Shown: positions 8,597 to 17,662, counted from the first letter of the stretch. The stretch: 64,000 nucleotides of DNA from JAXLQL01 sp046331625 (GCA_046331625.1 JAXLQL010000008.1:248001-312000), one strand, 5' to 3'. Numbers and translations: made by a program. Notes: generated from the sequence alone by a model not told the origin.

Positions 8597-9568
8597 TCAC
8601 TTCCTCGCGAACCTGTGGACCTGCCCGCTGAGCTGCGCGAAGTACACGTCGCCTGCACCCGAGAACCCCACACCGCCGTGCGGCAGCGTATCCGGCAGAC
8701 GGCCGAGCGCTTTGCCCGTCAGATCGCGAAGCACGCTCCCTGTCCAGATGCGCTGATCGCTCGTGATCGCGAGCGTCGACACGCCGCCAGTGTTCCACTC
8801 GCTCAGGAACTTTCCGTTCGCGTCGAACACCTCCACGCGGCGATTGTCGCGGTCACTCACATAGACCAAGCCCTTGGCGTCCACCACCACGTTGTGCGGC
8901 AATCCGAATTCTCCCGGACCGGTCCCGCGCCTTCCCCATTCGAGCACATACTTGCCATCTCGCGAGAGCTTCACCACGCGCGCGCTTCCGTAGCCGTCAC
9001 TCACGTAAAGGTCGCCGTTTGGGGCGAAGCCGATGTCGGTGGGCAGATTGAAATGGGTACGGTCCGTGCCGGACTCACCGCGCCGCCCCAGCCGCAGCAA
9101 CTCCTTGCCCTCGGCGCTGAACTTGTAGATCACGTGTCCGCCCGCGTCGACGAGCCAGATGTTGCCGCCGCCGTCGACCCGGACGCAATGCGCACCGCAC
9201 GAAGTGCATCCGGCCGGACCATAGACCGCCGAGTAGCCCGATCCGCCGGGCGCTCGGTCACCGGGCTTGATTGCCACCACCTTGCCTTCGGTGAAAAGTC
9301 CATCGCCCCAGGAGCGGACGAACTTCCCTCCAGGCTCGAACTCCATCACCGGATGCGCGCCACGGTGGAGCACGAGAATGTTTCCGCGGGCGTTGGTGGC
9401 AACGGACGCCACCTGAATGAAGTTCCAGGGTCCAGCCGGAGTACCCGCGGCGTTGCGCGCTTCGGTGGGCCAATCCACCTGGCTGTACGGCAAGGCAGGA
9501 ATTGCGGCGGACTGCGCACGCGCCGCCGCGCACGCCAGCGCCATGAGAACGATCCTTCTGGAAAGCAT
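8597..9568 (-). CDS. Secreted NHL-repeat beta-propeller protein
   Basis: 323 residues. An N-terminal signal peptide (RRIVLMALACAAARAQS) is followed by six or so NHL-type blades such as LPTDIGFAPNGDLYVSDGYG and LPHNVVVDAKGLVYVSDRDN, each with the usual (V/I)xD-G-x-(L/I)-YV-(S/A)-D pattern. A Cys-rich insert, CTSCGAHC, sits near residue 125. The fold resembles that of peptidyl-alpha-hydroxyglycine lyase-like proteins of Acidobacteria, but catalytic residues could not be confirmed, so a binding role is equally possible. It lies 30 bp upstream of the 2Fe-2S gene on the same strand and probably shares its transcript. Confidence 0.75.
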   Translation of the reverse strand: MLSRRIVLMALACAAARAQSAAIPALPYSQVDWPTEARNAAGTPAGPWNFIQVASVATNARGNILVLHRGAHPVMEFEPGGKFVRSWGDGLFTEGKVVAIKPGDRAPGGSGYSAVYGPAGCTSCGAHCVRVDGGGNIWLVDAGGHVIYKFSAEGKELLRLGRRGESGTDRTHFNLPTDIGFAPNGDLYVSDGYGSARVVKLSRDGKYVLEWGRRGTGPGEFGLPHNVVVDAKGLVYVSDRDNRRVEVFDANGKFLSEWNTGGVSTLAITSDQRIWTGSVLRDLTGKALGRLPDTLPHGGVGFSGAGDVYFAQLSGQVHRFARK

Positions 9569-9712
9569 CGCCAGGAAGTATAGTGCGGCCCGAGTTCGGG
9601 TTCAAGCGCCGGGTTCAAGTAGATGTTACAAACTTGCGCCGGCGGCGCGTTGTGCCCAGCCTCCCGTTGGCTTACAATTGGAGTCGATTCGACAAGGACG
9701 GGAGGTCTGGTC

Positions 9713-11023
9713 ATGCAGCGTAGTTTTCTATTCATGATCCTGGCGGCCGCCGCCGCGCTGGCCCAACAGGGGGGTGCCCAAGGTGGTGGCAACGCCGGCG
9801 GAGCTGCTGGCGGTGGGCTGGGCGGAGGAACGACGGGAGGCGGACGCGGCGGAACCAGCATTCCCACCACGCCAGGCAACATCCCGGGCCGGCAAACCAC
9901 CAACCCGAATGACCCGAGCAACCGCGGCCAGTTCCCCGAGTACCAACGCCCGCCCATTTTCCTCTCGGGCAAGGTGATGATGGAAGACGGCACTCCGCCG
10001 CCCGAGCCGGTGGTCATTGAACGGATCTGCAACGGGAATCCGCGCCCCGAGGGCTACACCGATAGCAAGGGCCGATTCAGCTTCTCACTCGGACAGAACA
10101 CGCACATGATGGCCGATGCCAGCGTGAGCAGCAACGGCGATGTCTTCGATCAAACCCCCGGAATCGGCGGCTCGCGCCAGACCACCGGTCTCGGATCGCC
10201 GATGGGCGGCATGGGCGGACGCCAGATCACCGAACGCGATCTGATGGGCTGCGACATCCGCGCCGCACTCCCCGGCTATCGCTCCGATACGGTTTCGCTC
10301 GCCGGCAGGCGGTCGCTCGACAATCCTGACGTGGGCACCATCATCTTGCGGCGCTTGGCGGGCGTCGAGGGATTCGCCACCAGCATGACGACGCTCCAGG
10401 CGCCCAAGGAGGCCAAGAAGGCGTTCGAGAAGAGCCGCGAATTGGCGAAGAAGAACAAGACCGCCGAAGCGCAGAAAGAACTCGAGAAGGCGGTGGCGGC
10501 GTATCCCAACTACGCGCTGGCTTGGTTCACGCTCGGTGAAATGTACCGTTCGAACAAGAACAACGCCGAAGCCAAGAACGCCTACGAGCAGGCGCTCAAG
10601 GCAGACCGCCGCTACACCAATCCTTATCTTCCCCTGGCCCAGTTGGCTGCGGCCGAGAACAAGTGGGAAGACGCCGCCGATATCAGCGGGCGGCTACTCA
10701 AGCTGAATCCGATCGAGTATCCGTTCGGCCACTATATCAACTCCATCGCCAACTACAACCTCCAAAAGTATGACGATGCGGAAAAGAGCGCGCGCGAGGT
10801 GGTGAAGCTCGACACGCGGCACCAGATGCCGAAGGCGCAACATATTCTCGGGATTTTGTTGGCGATGAAAGACGACTACCAGGGCGCCGTCGAGAATATC
10901 AAAGGCTACCTGCAATTCGCGCCCGATGCGCAAGACGCCGAGCAAGTGCGCAAGCAGCTTGCCGACTTCGAAAAGCGCCTGCAAGCCTCGGCCGGAGACG
11001 CCCCCAAGACCCAGCAGCAGTAG
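9713..11023 (+). CDS. Secreted TPR protein with Gly-rich linker
   Basis: 436 residues from the ATG at 9713 with GGGAGG at 9700-9705. It has a signal peptide (MQRSFLFMILAAAAALAQQ), then a Gly-rich low-complexity stretch (residues ~20-60). A carboxypeptidase-regulatory-like beta segment follows (PIFLSGKVMMEDGTPPPEP, SKGRFSFSLG), and then a TPR solenoid from about residue 220 to the end (AYPNYALAWFTLGEMYRSNK, AKNAYEQALKADRRYTNPYL). Such two-part proteins are common in Acidobacteria envelopes, and the TPR part probably mediates protein contacts. No enzymatic domain is visible. It is divergent from the NHL gene across a 144-bp gap. Confidence 0.75.
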   Translation: MQRSFLFMILAAAAALAQQGGAQGGGNAGGAAGGGLGGGTTGGGRGGTSIPTTPGNIPGRQTTNPNDPSNRGQFPEYQRPPIFLSGKVMMEDGTPPPEPVVIERICNGNPRPEGYTDSKGRFSFSLGQNTHMMADASVSSNGDVFDQTPGIGGSRQTTGLGSPMGGMGGRQITERDLMGCDIRAALPGYRSDTVSLAGRRSLDNPDVGTIILRRLAGVEGFATSMTTLQAPKEAKKAFEKSRELAKKNKTAEAQKELEKAVAAYPNYALAWFTLGEMYRSNKNNAEAKNAYEQALKADRRYTNPYLPLAQLAAAENKWEDAADISGRLLKLNPIEYPFGHYINSIANYNLQKYDDAEKSAREVVKLDTRHQMPKAQHILGILLAMKDDYQGAVENIKGYLQFAPDAQDAEQVRKQLADFEKRLQASAGDAPKTQQQ

Positions 11024-11078
11024 AGCCGGCGGGCGGCCAGTTGCAACCGCCGGAAAAACGCGTTACCCTTTGTTTGAA

Positions 11079-11499
11079 ATGGCTGCGATTCCTGATCGCA
11101 ATTTCAGCGCCGCCGCGCGCCGGCTGGATGCCACGTTGGCAACCGTCCACCGCCTTCTCGATTTCTCTGATTTCGAATGGGTGCGCAACGAAGCCGGGCC
11201 CCGCGCCGCTGCCAGGCTCCGCAAAGAGCATCGTGCGGCGTTCTTCGTCTATGTGAGCGCGCTCGACGGCTTGGCTCGCGAAATTCGCCACGAAGCGAGT
11301 TTGACACGCGCCTTTCCTGGAACGCGTCATCCAATTCGACGCCGAGACCCGCTGGTTGCTGCTTCGTCTGCGAGTGTTCGGATGCCTGGCCTTCGCCGGG
11401 CTTCCAGGTCTCGACGAAGCCGTGCGTACGGTTCGCCGCTTTCAGGCGATTCTGTCTCCGTTCGCCGCGGCGCCTAGTGTCCAACCTTCGCGGTCTTGA
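11079..11499 (+). pseudogene. Small helical protein gene, one-base frameshift
   Basis: The frame opened by the ATG at 11079 (MAAIPDRNFSAAARRL) reads well to REIRHEASLTRAF, then becomes Arg/Ser-rich nonsense. Removing one T from the TTT at 11313-11315 restores a coherent continuation (FLERVIQFDAETRWLL, GLDEAVRTVRRFQAILSPF) ending at 11499. The repaired product would be about 139 residues, alpha-helical and of no recognised family. The repaired end would overlap the convergent 7-TM gene by 26 bases. The shift could be a real mutation or a homopolymer read error. Confidence 0.5.
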
Positions 11500-12271
11500 C
11501 CGCGTCGCGAATTCCATCCACGAGTTTCGCTGCTGCCGCTTCGGCGATCGAGGCGCGCTCCAGACTCGCTTCCTCGGGCTCGATCTCGCCTTCCCGCGTC
11601 AGTAGAACGCTCCAGGCAACGTAGCAGCCGGCCGTGCAAATCAAGTTCATGACGCTGAAGGCGTCGATAAGCTTGGTCCCCCCAAACCAGGCCCCCACTG
11701 TACTGATCACCGAGCCCACCAAAATGACCAACATGATCAAGCCATGAACCGCGACGTTCCGGCAACTCGGAGCTGGATAATATCGAAAGAAAAGCCACGT
11801 CGCGAGACAAAAGACGAGAAGCACGGAGTGTGCCAGGCGCCTGATCATGAGCAGAACTTGCGCAATTTCCGGCGCTTGCCCGGGTGATCCCGCAAAAGAA
11901 GAAATGGCCGTAACGATCACCGCCACCAGCACGGCCCCCCACAGAACCGCGCTCCCGGCCCAGGACAGGATTCGATAGCCTCCGATTCTTCTCTGATAGA
12001 GTTCATGTACGGCGGCGGCCAGAAGCAGCCATCGTGCAGGCTCGATCACCACATAGGCCCAGAAGTACGTCCAACTGCTAGGCAAACCCGCCAGCAAAAG
12101 CATGACAGATCCCATGGCTCCCGCCCACAACCAAGCCTCGAACCAGGGGTATGGCAGTCGCCGCAGCCTCACGGCTAACGCGGCGGCGAAATTGGCGGCA
12201 ATGCTTGCAGACCATACCAGATGCAACATGAGCATCGCGGGGGCGCCCCACCCGCGAGCTAAGTGTACCAC
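11474..12271 (-). CDS. Seven-helix integral membrane protein of unknown function
   Basis: 265 residues from a GTG at 12271. An ATG at 12235 (MLMLHLVW) is an alternative start giving 253 residues; neither has a strong ribosome binding site. Seven hydrophobic segments are visible (for example WFEAWLWAGAMGSVMLLLAG, WTYFWAYVVIEPARWLLLAA, GLIMLVILVGSVISTVGAWF), followed by a ~45-residue acidic cytoplasmic tail (EGEIEPEEASLERASIAEAA). The 7-TM-plus-short-tail pattern recurs in Acidobacteria proteins of unknown function; a sensory role is speculation. It runs convergent with the frameshifted gene at 11079. Confidence 0.65.
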   Translation of the reverse strand: MVHLARGWGAPAMLMLHLVWSASIAANFAAALAVRLRRLPYPWFEAWLWAGAMGSVMLLLAGLPSSWTYFWAYVVIEPARWLLLAAAVHELYQRRIGGYRILSWAGSAVLWGAVLVAVIVTAISSFAGSPGQAPEIAQVLLMIRRLAHSVLLVFCLATWLFFRYYPAPSCRNVAVHGLIMLVILVGSVISTVGAWFGGTKLIDAFSVMNLICTAGCYVAWSVLLTREGEIEPEEASLERASIAEAAAAKLVDGIRDAVKTAKVGH

Positions 12272-12277
12272 GCACTT

Positions 12278-12490
12278 CTAGACGATGCGAGCCGGCGGCG
12301 GACCCTGCGGATTCGGGAATGGATCATCCGCAGCGGCGCGAGCCGGCGGCGGACCCTGCGGATTCGGGAACGGATCGTCCGCAGCGGCGCGAGCCGGAGG
12401 CGGACCCTGCGGATTCGGGAACGGATCATCCGCAGCAAACAACGTCATCCCTAGACATGCCAGGAGAAAACTAGCAGAAACACACTTCAT
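12278..12490 (-). CDS. Small secreted proline-rich repeat peptide
   Basis: 70 residues from the ATG at 12490, preceded by a good site (AAGGAG at -13 to -8). A signal peptide (MKCVSASFLLACLGMTLFA) is followed almost only by three tandem copies of a 17-residue unit, ADDPFPNPQGPPPARAA. The last copy is short and ends in IV. The mature peptide would be about 50 residues, acidic-aromatic-proline in pattern and without Cys. The repeats are almost identical in DNA, so they arose by recent duplication. No family recognised. It sits 7 bp from the start of the 7-TM gene on the same strand and may be its operon partner. The complementary frame is also open but has no ribosome binding site or signal peptide. 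Confidence 0.7.
   Translation of the reverse strand: MKCVSASFLLACLGMTLFAADDPFPNPQGPPPARAAADDPFPNPQGPPPARAAADDPFPNPQGPPPARIV
12287..12433 (-). repeat. Three tandem 51-bp repeats inside the small peptide gene
   Basis: Period 51 bp (17 codons), with two full copies and a third of 45 bp. The copies differ by only a few substitutions (for example ATGGATCATCC, ACGGATCGTCC and ACGGATCATCC on the plus strand). The in-frame period keeps the protein repeat intact, and unit number could change by slippage. Confidence 0.9.
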
Positions 12491-12649
12491 TTTGGAGGCT
12501 CCTTTTTGAGAATCGGCTTTGGGGACAGCTTTTGCGTACCGGGCAAGACGGTACCGGTACTATCATTACTTCCTGTGATTCAGAATACCGCCCTTTCGAG
12601 GAGGACAGGTCCCCCGCGAGTGGTAGTCTGGCATAGAATCGAATAACCT

Positions 12650-14503
12650 ATGCCTTTACGGTATGCAATAGTACTATCGGCTATCGTTCTCTCCGCACAA
12701 GAGTGGCCGTTCTACGCAGGCGACTCCGGTGGGTCGAAATACGCACCCCTCAAACAAATCAATCGATCGAACGTGGCCCGTCTCCAGGTCGCTTGGACCT
12801 TCAAAACCGGCGAAATCTCTGACGGCACTGCGCACGCAATCCGCAGCACCTTCGAGGGCACGCCCCTGATCATCGACGGCGTGCTCTACATCACCACTCC
12901 CTTCAATCGCCTCATCGCGCTCGACCCCGAAACCGGCAAGCAGCGCTGGGCCTTCGATCCCAAGCTCGACCTCGACAAGCCCTTCAACCTTTACATCAGT
13001 CGAGGATCGGCCTGGTGGTCCGATGGCGTGAAAAAGCGCATTTTCTATGGAACGCTCGACGCGCGCCTCTATTCGATCGACGCCGCCAACGGCGAGCCCG
13101 ACCCTGCATTTGGCGACAAAGGCTCCATCGATTTGCGCAAAGGAGTGGCCGACAAATTCCCGCGCCGCGGATACGGCATGACTTCGCCGCCAGCCATCTA
13201 CAAGGATCTGGTCATCTGCGGCGCGCTCGCCTCAGACGGCGAACCGCAGGGTCCCGCGGGCGATATCCGCGCCTTCGATGTGCGCACCGGCAAGCTCGTG
13301 TGGCAGTTCCACACCGTGGCCCAAGGCGGCGAGTTCGGCAACGATACCTGGGAAGGCGACTCGTGGAAAGAGCGCGGCGGCGTCAACGCATGGTCGATCC
13401 TCTCGGTGGATCGCGAGCGCGGCATCGTGTACGTTCCGCTCACCTCGCCTTCCACCGATCTCTATGGCGGAGACCGCAAAGGCGCTAACCTCTTCGGCGA
13501 TTCGCTGGTGGCGCTCGACGCGGCCACGGGAAAGCGCGTATGGCATTTCCAAATCCTGCATCACGACATCTGGGACTACGACCTGCCCGCGCAACCGAAC
13601 CTCATCACCGTGCTCCGCGGCGGCAAGCGCGTTCCGGCCGTGGCGCAACTCACAAAACAAGGAATGGTGTTTACGTTTGATCGATACACGGGGCAGCCGC
13701 TGTTCCCGATCGAAGAACGGGCGGTGCCGCCGAGCGAGGTCCCGGGAGAGCAGGCGTGGCCCACGCAGCCGTTCCCGCTCAAGCCGCCGCCGGTAACGCG
13801 GCACATCATGCGTCCTGACGAGTTGCACAATCTGCTTCCGGAGACGCGCGCGTTCTGCGAAAAGCTGATCGAAGGCGCGGTGTTCGGAAATCTCTATACG
13901 CCGATCGGGCTGAAGCCGACGGTTCTGTTCCCATCGACGAACGGCGGCGTGAATTGGGGCGGGGCTTCGTTCGATCCCGAGACGCAGACGCTTTACGTGA
14001 ACTCGATGGACATCGGCTTCATCCAGCGAATGGCAAAGCGGCCCGAGGGTTCGGTGATTCCGTATCGCGCGCAAGGAGCGCCATCGCCGAATGCGCGGTT
14101 CTGGGACAAGAACCTGGTGCCTTGCCAGAATCCGCCGTGGGGATGGCTGACGGCGATCGACATGAACAAGGGCGAGTTCAAGTGGCGGTCCGTGTTGGGG
14201 GTGATCGATGAGCTTTCGGCGAAGGGGATTCCGCCGACGGGGACTTCGAACATCGGTGGATCGCTGGTGACCGCGGGCGGACTCGTGTTCATCGGCGCGA
14301 CGAACGATAGCCGGTTCCGGGCGTTCGACAAGTCCACGGGGAAGGAGTTGTGGGTGACCAAGCTCGCCGCGAGCGCGCATGCAAATCCGGCGACGTACGT
14401 GGGGAAGAAGACGAAGAAGCAGTACGTGGTGATCGCGGTGGGTGGGGGGAACAAGTACAACAAGTCGTACTCCGACGAACTCGTCGCCTACACTCTGCCG
14501 TGA
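12650..14503 (+). CDS. PQQ-dependent dehydrogenase (quinoprotein, glucose dehydrogenase-like)
   Basis: 617 residues with a short signal peptide (RYAIVLSAIVLSAQ). The mature protein opens with EWPFYAGDSGGSKYAPLKQI, the classic start of soluble/periplasmic quinoprotein dehydrogenases. It continues through propeller blades with RLQVAWTFKTGE, LIALDPETGKQRWAFDPK, ILHHDIWDYDLPAQPN and GSLVTAGGLVFIGATNDSRF. The eight-bladed propeller binds pyrroloquinoline quinone and oxidises sugars or alcohols in the periplasm. There is no C-terminal cytochrome c domain and no membrane-anchor helices, so electrons must leave through a separate carrier. No PQQ biosynthesis genes are nearby. The 159-bp gap to the divergent peptide gene holds the promoter. 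Confidence 0.88.
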   Translation: MPLRYAIVLSAIVLSAQEWPFYAGDSGGSKYAPLKQINRSNVARLQVAWTFKTGEISDGTAHAIRSTFEGTPLIIDGVLYITTPFNRLIALDPETGKQRWAFDPKLDLDKPFNLYISRGSAWWSDGVKKRIFYGTLDARLYSIDAANGEPDPAFGDKGSIDLRKGVADKFPRRGYGMTSPPAIYKDLVICGALASDGEPQGPAGDIRAFDVRTGKLVWQFHTVAQGGEFGNDTWEGDSWKERGGVNAWSILSVDRERGIVYVPLTSPSTDLYGGDRKGANLFGDSLVALDAATGKRVWHFQILHHDIWDYDLPAQPNLITVLRGGKRVPAVAQLTKQGMVFTFDRYTGQPLFPIEERAVPPSEVPGEQAWPTQPFPLKPPPVTRHIMRPDELHNLLPETRAFCEKLIEGAVFGNLYTPIGLKPTVLFPSTNGGVNWGGASFDPETQTLYVNSMDIGFIQRMAKRPEGSVIPYRAQGAPSPNARFWDKNLVPCQNPPWGWLTAIDMNKGEFKWRSVLGVIDELSAKGIPPTGTSNIGGSLVTAGGLVFIGATNDSRFRAFDKSTGKELWVTKLAASAHANPATYVGKKTKKQYVVIAVGGGNKYNKSYSDELVAYTLP

Positions 14504-14553
14504 CGCCTTGTGCCACTGTGCTCGCAGATTCTCGGGTACCAGCTTCAGTCTCC

Positions 14554-14594
14554 GTGTAGGGCGGGCTTCAGCCAGCGCGGGACTTGAGTCCCGC
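14554..14594. repeat. REP-like two-hairpin element (copy 1)
   Basis: A GTAGGGCGGGCTTCAGCC half is followed by GCGGGACTTGAGTCCCGC. The second half is a 7-bp stem with a 4-base loop. The left hairpin is imperfect (GGGCTTCAGCC). It lies between the PQQ dehydrogenase and the decayed NTPase/TPR gene. Confidence 0.7.
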
Positions 14595-14667
14595 TTCAGA
14601 TCTAGGCACATGCGCCCGTAATGCGCTCCGCATTTCGCGTACGGGTTTGAGCGGCACCGCCGCGCGA

Positions 14668-14706
14668 TGTGGGCAGACTTCAGTCTGCGCGGGGCTTCAG
14701 CCCCGC
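14668..14706. repeat. REP-like two-hairpin element (copy 2)
   Basis: The GCAGACTTCAGTCTGC hairpin sits directly beside GCGGGGCTTCAGCCCCGC, both with TTCA loops. It covers the last codons and stop of the pseudogene at 14680-15346, so insertion here probably changed that gene's 3' end. Confidence 0.75.
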
Positions 14707-15346
14707 CGCAATCTCGCTCCGAAGCTCGAGTGCCTGCTCGAGACGCGGGTGGTTGGGTGGGAGCTTTTGCCGGAAGATCGCGATGGCCTAGTCGACCTCG
14801 GCGAGTGCACGCCCATCGTCGGATTGCCGATGCAGCACGCTCGCGACCTTGAACCGGTCGATAGCAATGTAGACGTGATTGAGACCGAAGCTGCGCAGGT
14901 GCGACGCCAGCGCCTGCTCCAACTGCTCGCGCGCGGCCTCGTACTCACCGAGATCCTTGAGTACCCAGCCGAGGTTGGGCCGCCGGATCGCCACATTCGG
15001 ATGATCGGGACCGTAGAAATCCGCTCGGCGGAAGCTCGGCTTTGGCGTTGATTCTGACGGCTCGATACCCGGGTTGCCCATCTCGTGGCGCCACCTGAAG
15101 CTCCAGCCGCGACAGCTCGGTGGACTTGCCGCAGCCCGCGTTTCCGTACACGAATGCGTGAAAATGTTTCGAAGCTTCGCTCGTGTTCTCGAGCTCCCAG
15201 GCCAACCGTGACGCCAATGGGTCTCCGCTCCGCACCCTCTCGAGCGCGGGCTCGTACCACCGGTCAATCTCTTCTTGGGTCCACAGCGGCTTCTTGGCGA
15301 GGGCCTTATAGAAGTCCTTCAGCTTGTTCGCGGCTGCGGGAGGCAT
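14680..15346 (-). pseudogene. Decayed NTPase/TPR protein gene
   Basis: The 5' part from the ATG at 15346 encodes MPPAAANKLKDFYKALAKK and, about 65 residues on, a Walker A motif (VYGNAGCGKSTEL). Coherence is lost near 15040-15100. In another frame a kinesin-light-chain-like TPR tail appears (FYGPDHPNVAIRRPNLGWVL, YEAAREQLEQALASHLRSFG). An in-frame TAG (14788-14790) interrupts it before a plausible continuation (AIAIFRQKLPPNHPRLEQAL) that runs into the REP element. The whole Walker B and NTPase body is missing, so this is a remnant with an internal deletion, a frameshift and a nonsense codon. Confidence 0.6.
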
Positions 15347-15580
15347 CGTTCGATCTATTATGGCTGCACGGAACCCACCCGCCCCACGCCATCGCTTCGC
15401 TCCGGAGACTCGAAGCCAAGTCAGGATCGAGCAACCCTCCTGCGCCGGACTTCGGGGTTGCAAACGATCGCCGGTCCCGGACGTTCGCAAAGACCACAGC
15501 GAAGGGTCGCCAAACCGGTTGCGGTCAGAAGTGGGAACGAGTCCAACGAGCCGCCTACTGGCGAACGCGCCCTACTTCGC

Positions 15581-16753
15581 TCAACTGGCTCGCCGGTGCG
15601 ACGCAGCCGCGTGCGCAGCATCTGCCGCCGTGCCAGAGTCCCGCTTCAAAAGCGCGACACCGATCTCGCGTTCGATGCGCTTGATTTCCACGCGCTCTTG
15701 GCGCGTGTGGAACGTCGAAGCGACGCCCCGCGCGCCAGCGCGACCGGTCCGGCCCACCCGATGGATGAAATCCTCGGGAGCCTGAGGCAAATCGTAGTTC
15801 ACCACGTGCGCGATGCCTTCCACGTGAATTCCGCGGGCCGCAACGTCTGTGGCCACCAGCACCCGATAGGAGCCGTCTTTGAATCCGGCGAGCGCTTGGT
15901 TACGCTGGTTCTGCGTGCGGTCACCGTGGATGCGGGTGGCGCGAACGCCCGAGTTGCCGAGACGCTTGGCCAAGCGGTCGGCGCCGTGCTTGGTGCGGGC
16001 GAACACGAGGAACGAGCCCTTGTGCTGCGACAGCAGCCGAGTCAGCAGGCCGAGCTTGCGCTCGTGCTCCACTTCGTAGGCGTGCAGGTCCACCTGCTCC
16101 ACGGGCCGTGTGATGGTTCCGATCGAGACACGCACGGGGTTTTTCACATGCGCGTCGATCAAGTGCAGCACCGACTTCTCGAGCGTCGCCGAAAACAGCA
16201 GCGTCTGGCGCTGAGAAGGAACAGACTCGAGGATCTGACGGATCGCCGGGAGGAAGCCCATGTCGAGCATGCGGTCCGCTTCATCGAGAACGAACGCCTT
16301 CACTTGGCGCAGGCTGACGAGGTTGCGGTCGAGGTAATCCTGCAGGCGGCCCGGCGTGGCGATCAGCACCTGCGCTCCTTTTCGGATCGCGCGCAACTGC
16401 GATGATTCGCTCATGCCGCCGACGACGACGGCGGAGCGGAATCCGGTACCAGGAGCGAGCTTCGCGAAAGTCTCGTCGATCTGCATCGCGAGCTCGCGGG
16501 TGGGGCTGAGGATGACCGCCTCCACTTGCGTGGGCGCCGCTGCGTTGCCCTTCCGGACCGCGAGCGATTGCAGTACGGGCAGCAGAAACGCCAGCGTTTT
16601 GCCGGTTCCGGTTTGGGCGGTGGCCACCACGTCGCGGCCTTCGAGCGCTGGAGGAATGGACTGGGCTTGCACGGGAGTGGGCTTCACAAAGCCGTGCCGC
16701 GCGAGATTGATCCGCAAAGGGGAACAGAGAGAGAGTTGAGAAAATTCTTGCAT
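15581..16753 (-). CDS. rhlE: DEAD-box RNA helicase (RhlE-like)
   Basis: 390 residues from the ATG at 16753. All core motifs are in order: Q motif region GFVKPTPVQAQSIP, motif I AQTGTGKT, Ia SPTRELA, Ib TPGR, II DEAD, III SAT, then TRIHGDRTQNQRN, ATDVAARGIHV and HRVGRTGR in the second RecA domain. The tail is short (GTAADAAHAAASHRRAS), without the long basic extension of many RhlE proteins. It unwinds RNA in ribosome assembly or mRNA turnover. It is divergent from the TauE/SafE gene across 151 bp. The symbol is assigned by motif similarity. Confidence 0.9.
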   Translation of the reverse strand: MQEFSQLSLCSPLRINLARHGFVKPTPVQAQSIPPALEGRDVVATAQTGTGKTLAFLLPVLQSLAVRKGNAAAPTQVEAVILSPTRELAMQIDETFAKLAPGTGFRSAVVVGGMSESSQLRAIRKGAQVLIATPGRLQDYLDRNLVSLRQVKAFVLDEADRMLDMGFLPAIRQILESVPSQRQTLLFSATLEKSVLHLIDAHVKNPVRVSIGTITRPVEQVDLHAYEVEHERKLGLLTRLLSQHKGSFLVFARTKHGADRLAKRLGNSGVRATRIHGDRTQNQRNQALAGFKDGSYRVLVATDVAARGIHVEGIAHVVNYDLPQAPEDFIHRVGRTGRAGARGVASTFHTRQERVEIKRIEREIGVALLKRDSGTAADAAHAAASHRRAS

Positions 16754-16904
16754 TCAGTGATTCAGGGGGAAGACAGATCAGCGCGGGATTCGTTTGGAGT
16801 GCGCGTGCAGCAGGTAGGAAAGACTTGCCGGAACCAACTTCCAGTTTCTCCATTAGTTTACCACGCCGGCCGCGGGCATTGCGATATGCTCAGTAGTTCG
16901 CTCG

Positions 16905-17645
16905 ATGATCCCACCTCTTGGCGCCTGGCAGTGGTGTTTGGGCGCGCTTTCCGTTTTCCTGGTCGGCGTGGCCAAGACCGGCGTGCCGGGCGTGGGGATT
17001 CTCTCCATTCCGATGATGGTGCTCGCGGTGGGCGATGCGCGATTTTCGGCCGGCTACATGTTGCCGATCCTGTGCACGGCGGACGTGATTGCGCTGTTCC
17101 TGTTTCGCCAGCACGCCTCGGCTACGCGCTTGATCTCGATGGTGCCTTGGGTGTTGCTCGGCATGGCGGGCGGCGCGTGGGCGTTAGGACTGCCGGAATC
17201 GAAGCTGCGACCCATGGTCGGCGCGATCATCATCGTGATGATCTCGATTCACATCTTGCGCATCTGGCGGGGAGGCGCGTTTCCCGCACAGGCGACGCTG
17301 CCGCAGTCGGTGGCCTACGGCGCGTCGGCTGGGTTCGCTTCCACGGTGGCGAACGCGGCGGGTCCGGTGATGAACCTCTACCTGCTGAGCAAGCAGCTTC
17401 CCAAGGCCGAATTCGTGGCGACAGGAGCGTGGTTCTTCTTCTTCGTCAATGCGTCGAAGCTTCCGATCTACATCGGGCACGGACTGTTTTCGCGAACCTC
17501 GCTTACGTTCGACGCGATGATGCTGCCGGTGCTCGCGCTCGGGGCTGGATGCGGGCGGGCGCTATTCTTCCGGATTCCGCAGAAAACGTTCGAGCGGGTG
17601 GTGCTGGCGCTGTCGATTGTCGCGACGCTGCTGCTGTTCTTATAG
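16905..17645 (+). CDS. TauE/SafE-family membrane permease
   Basis: 246 residues with about eight membrane helices. Motifs of the TauE/SafE (DUF81) family are present: the first half VGVAKTGVPGVGILSIPMM, and the repeated second half GASAGFASTVANAAGPVMNLYLLSKQL. The family exports sulfite, sulfoacetate or other small anions; the substrate is not predictable. It starts at the ATG at 16905 and ends 17 bp before the convergent RCC1 gene. Confidence 0.88.
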   Translation: MIPPLGAWQWCLGALSVFLVGVAKTGVPGVGILSIPMMVLAVGDARFSAGYMLPILCTADVIALFLFRQHASATRLISMVPWVLLGMAGGAWALGLPESKLRPMVGAIIIVMISIHILRIWRGGAFPAQATLPQSVAYGASAGFASTVANAAGPVMNLYLLSKQLPKAEFVATGAWFFFFVNASKLPIYIGHGLFSRTSLTFDAMMLPVLALGAGCGRALFFRIPQKTFERVVLALSIVATLLLFL

Positions 17646-17662
17646 TCGTGGCGTGGGTTTGG

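Noticed and set aside
8066..9583. 505-codon plus-strand frame opposite the NHL and 2Fe-2S genes
   Set aside because: Opposes two recognisable genes, is His/Arg-rich and lacks a site or motif.
12285..12509. Plus-strand frame with Gly/Cys-rich repeats (GGGPCGFGNGSSAA) over the small peptide gene
   Set aside because: The minus frame has a signal peptide and AAGGAG site; the plus frame has neither and is the complement of the same repeat.
13232..14611. 459-codon frame antisense to the PQQ dehydrogenase
   Set aside because: Shadow of the dehydrogenase; Arg-rich and without coding signals.
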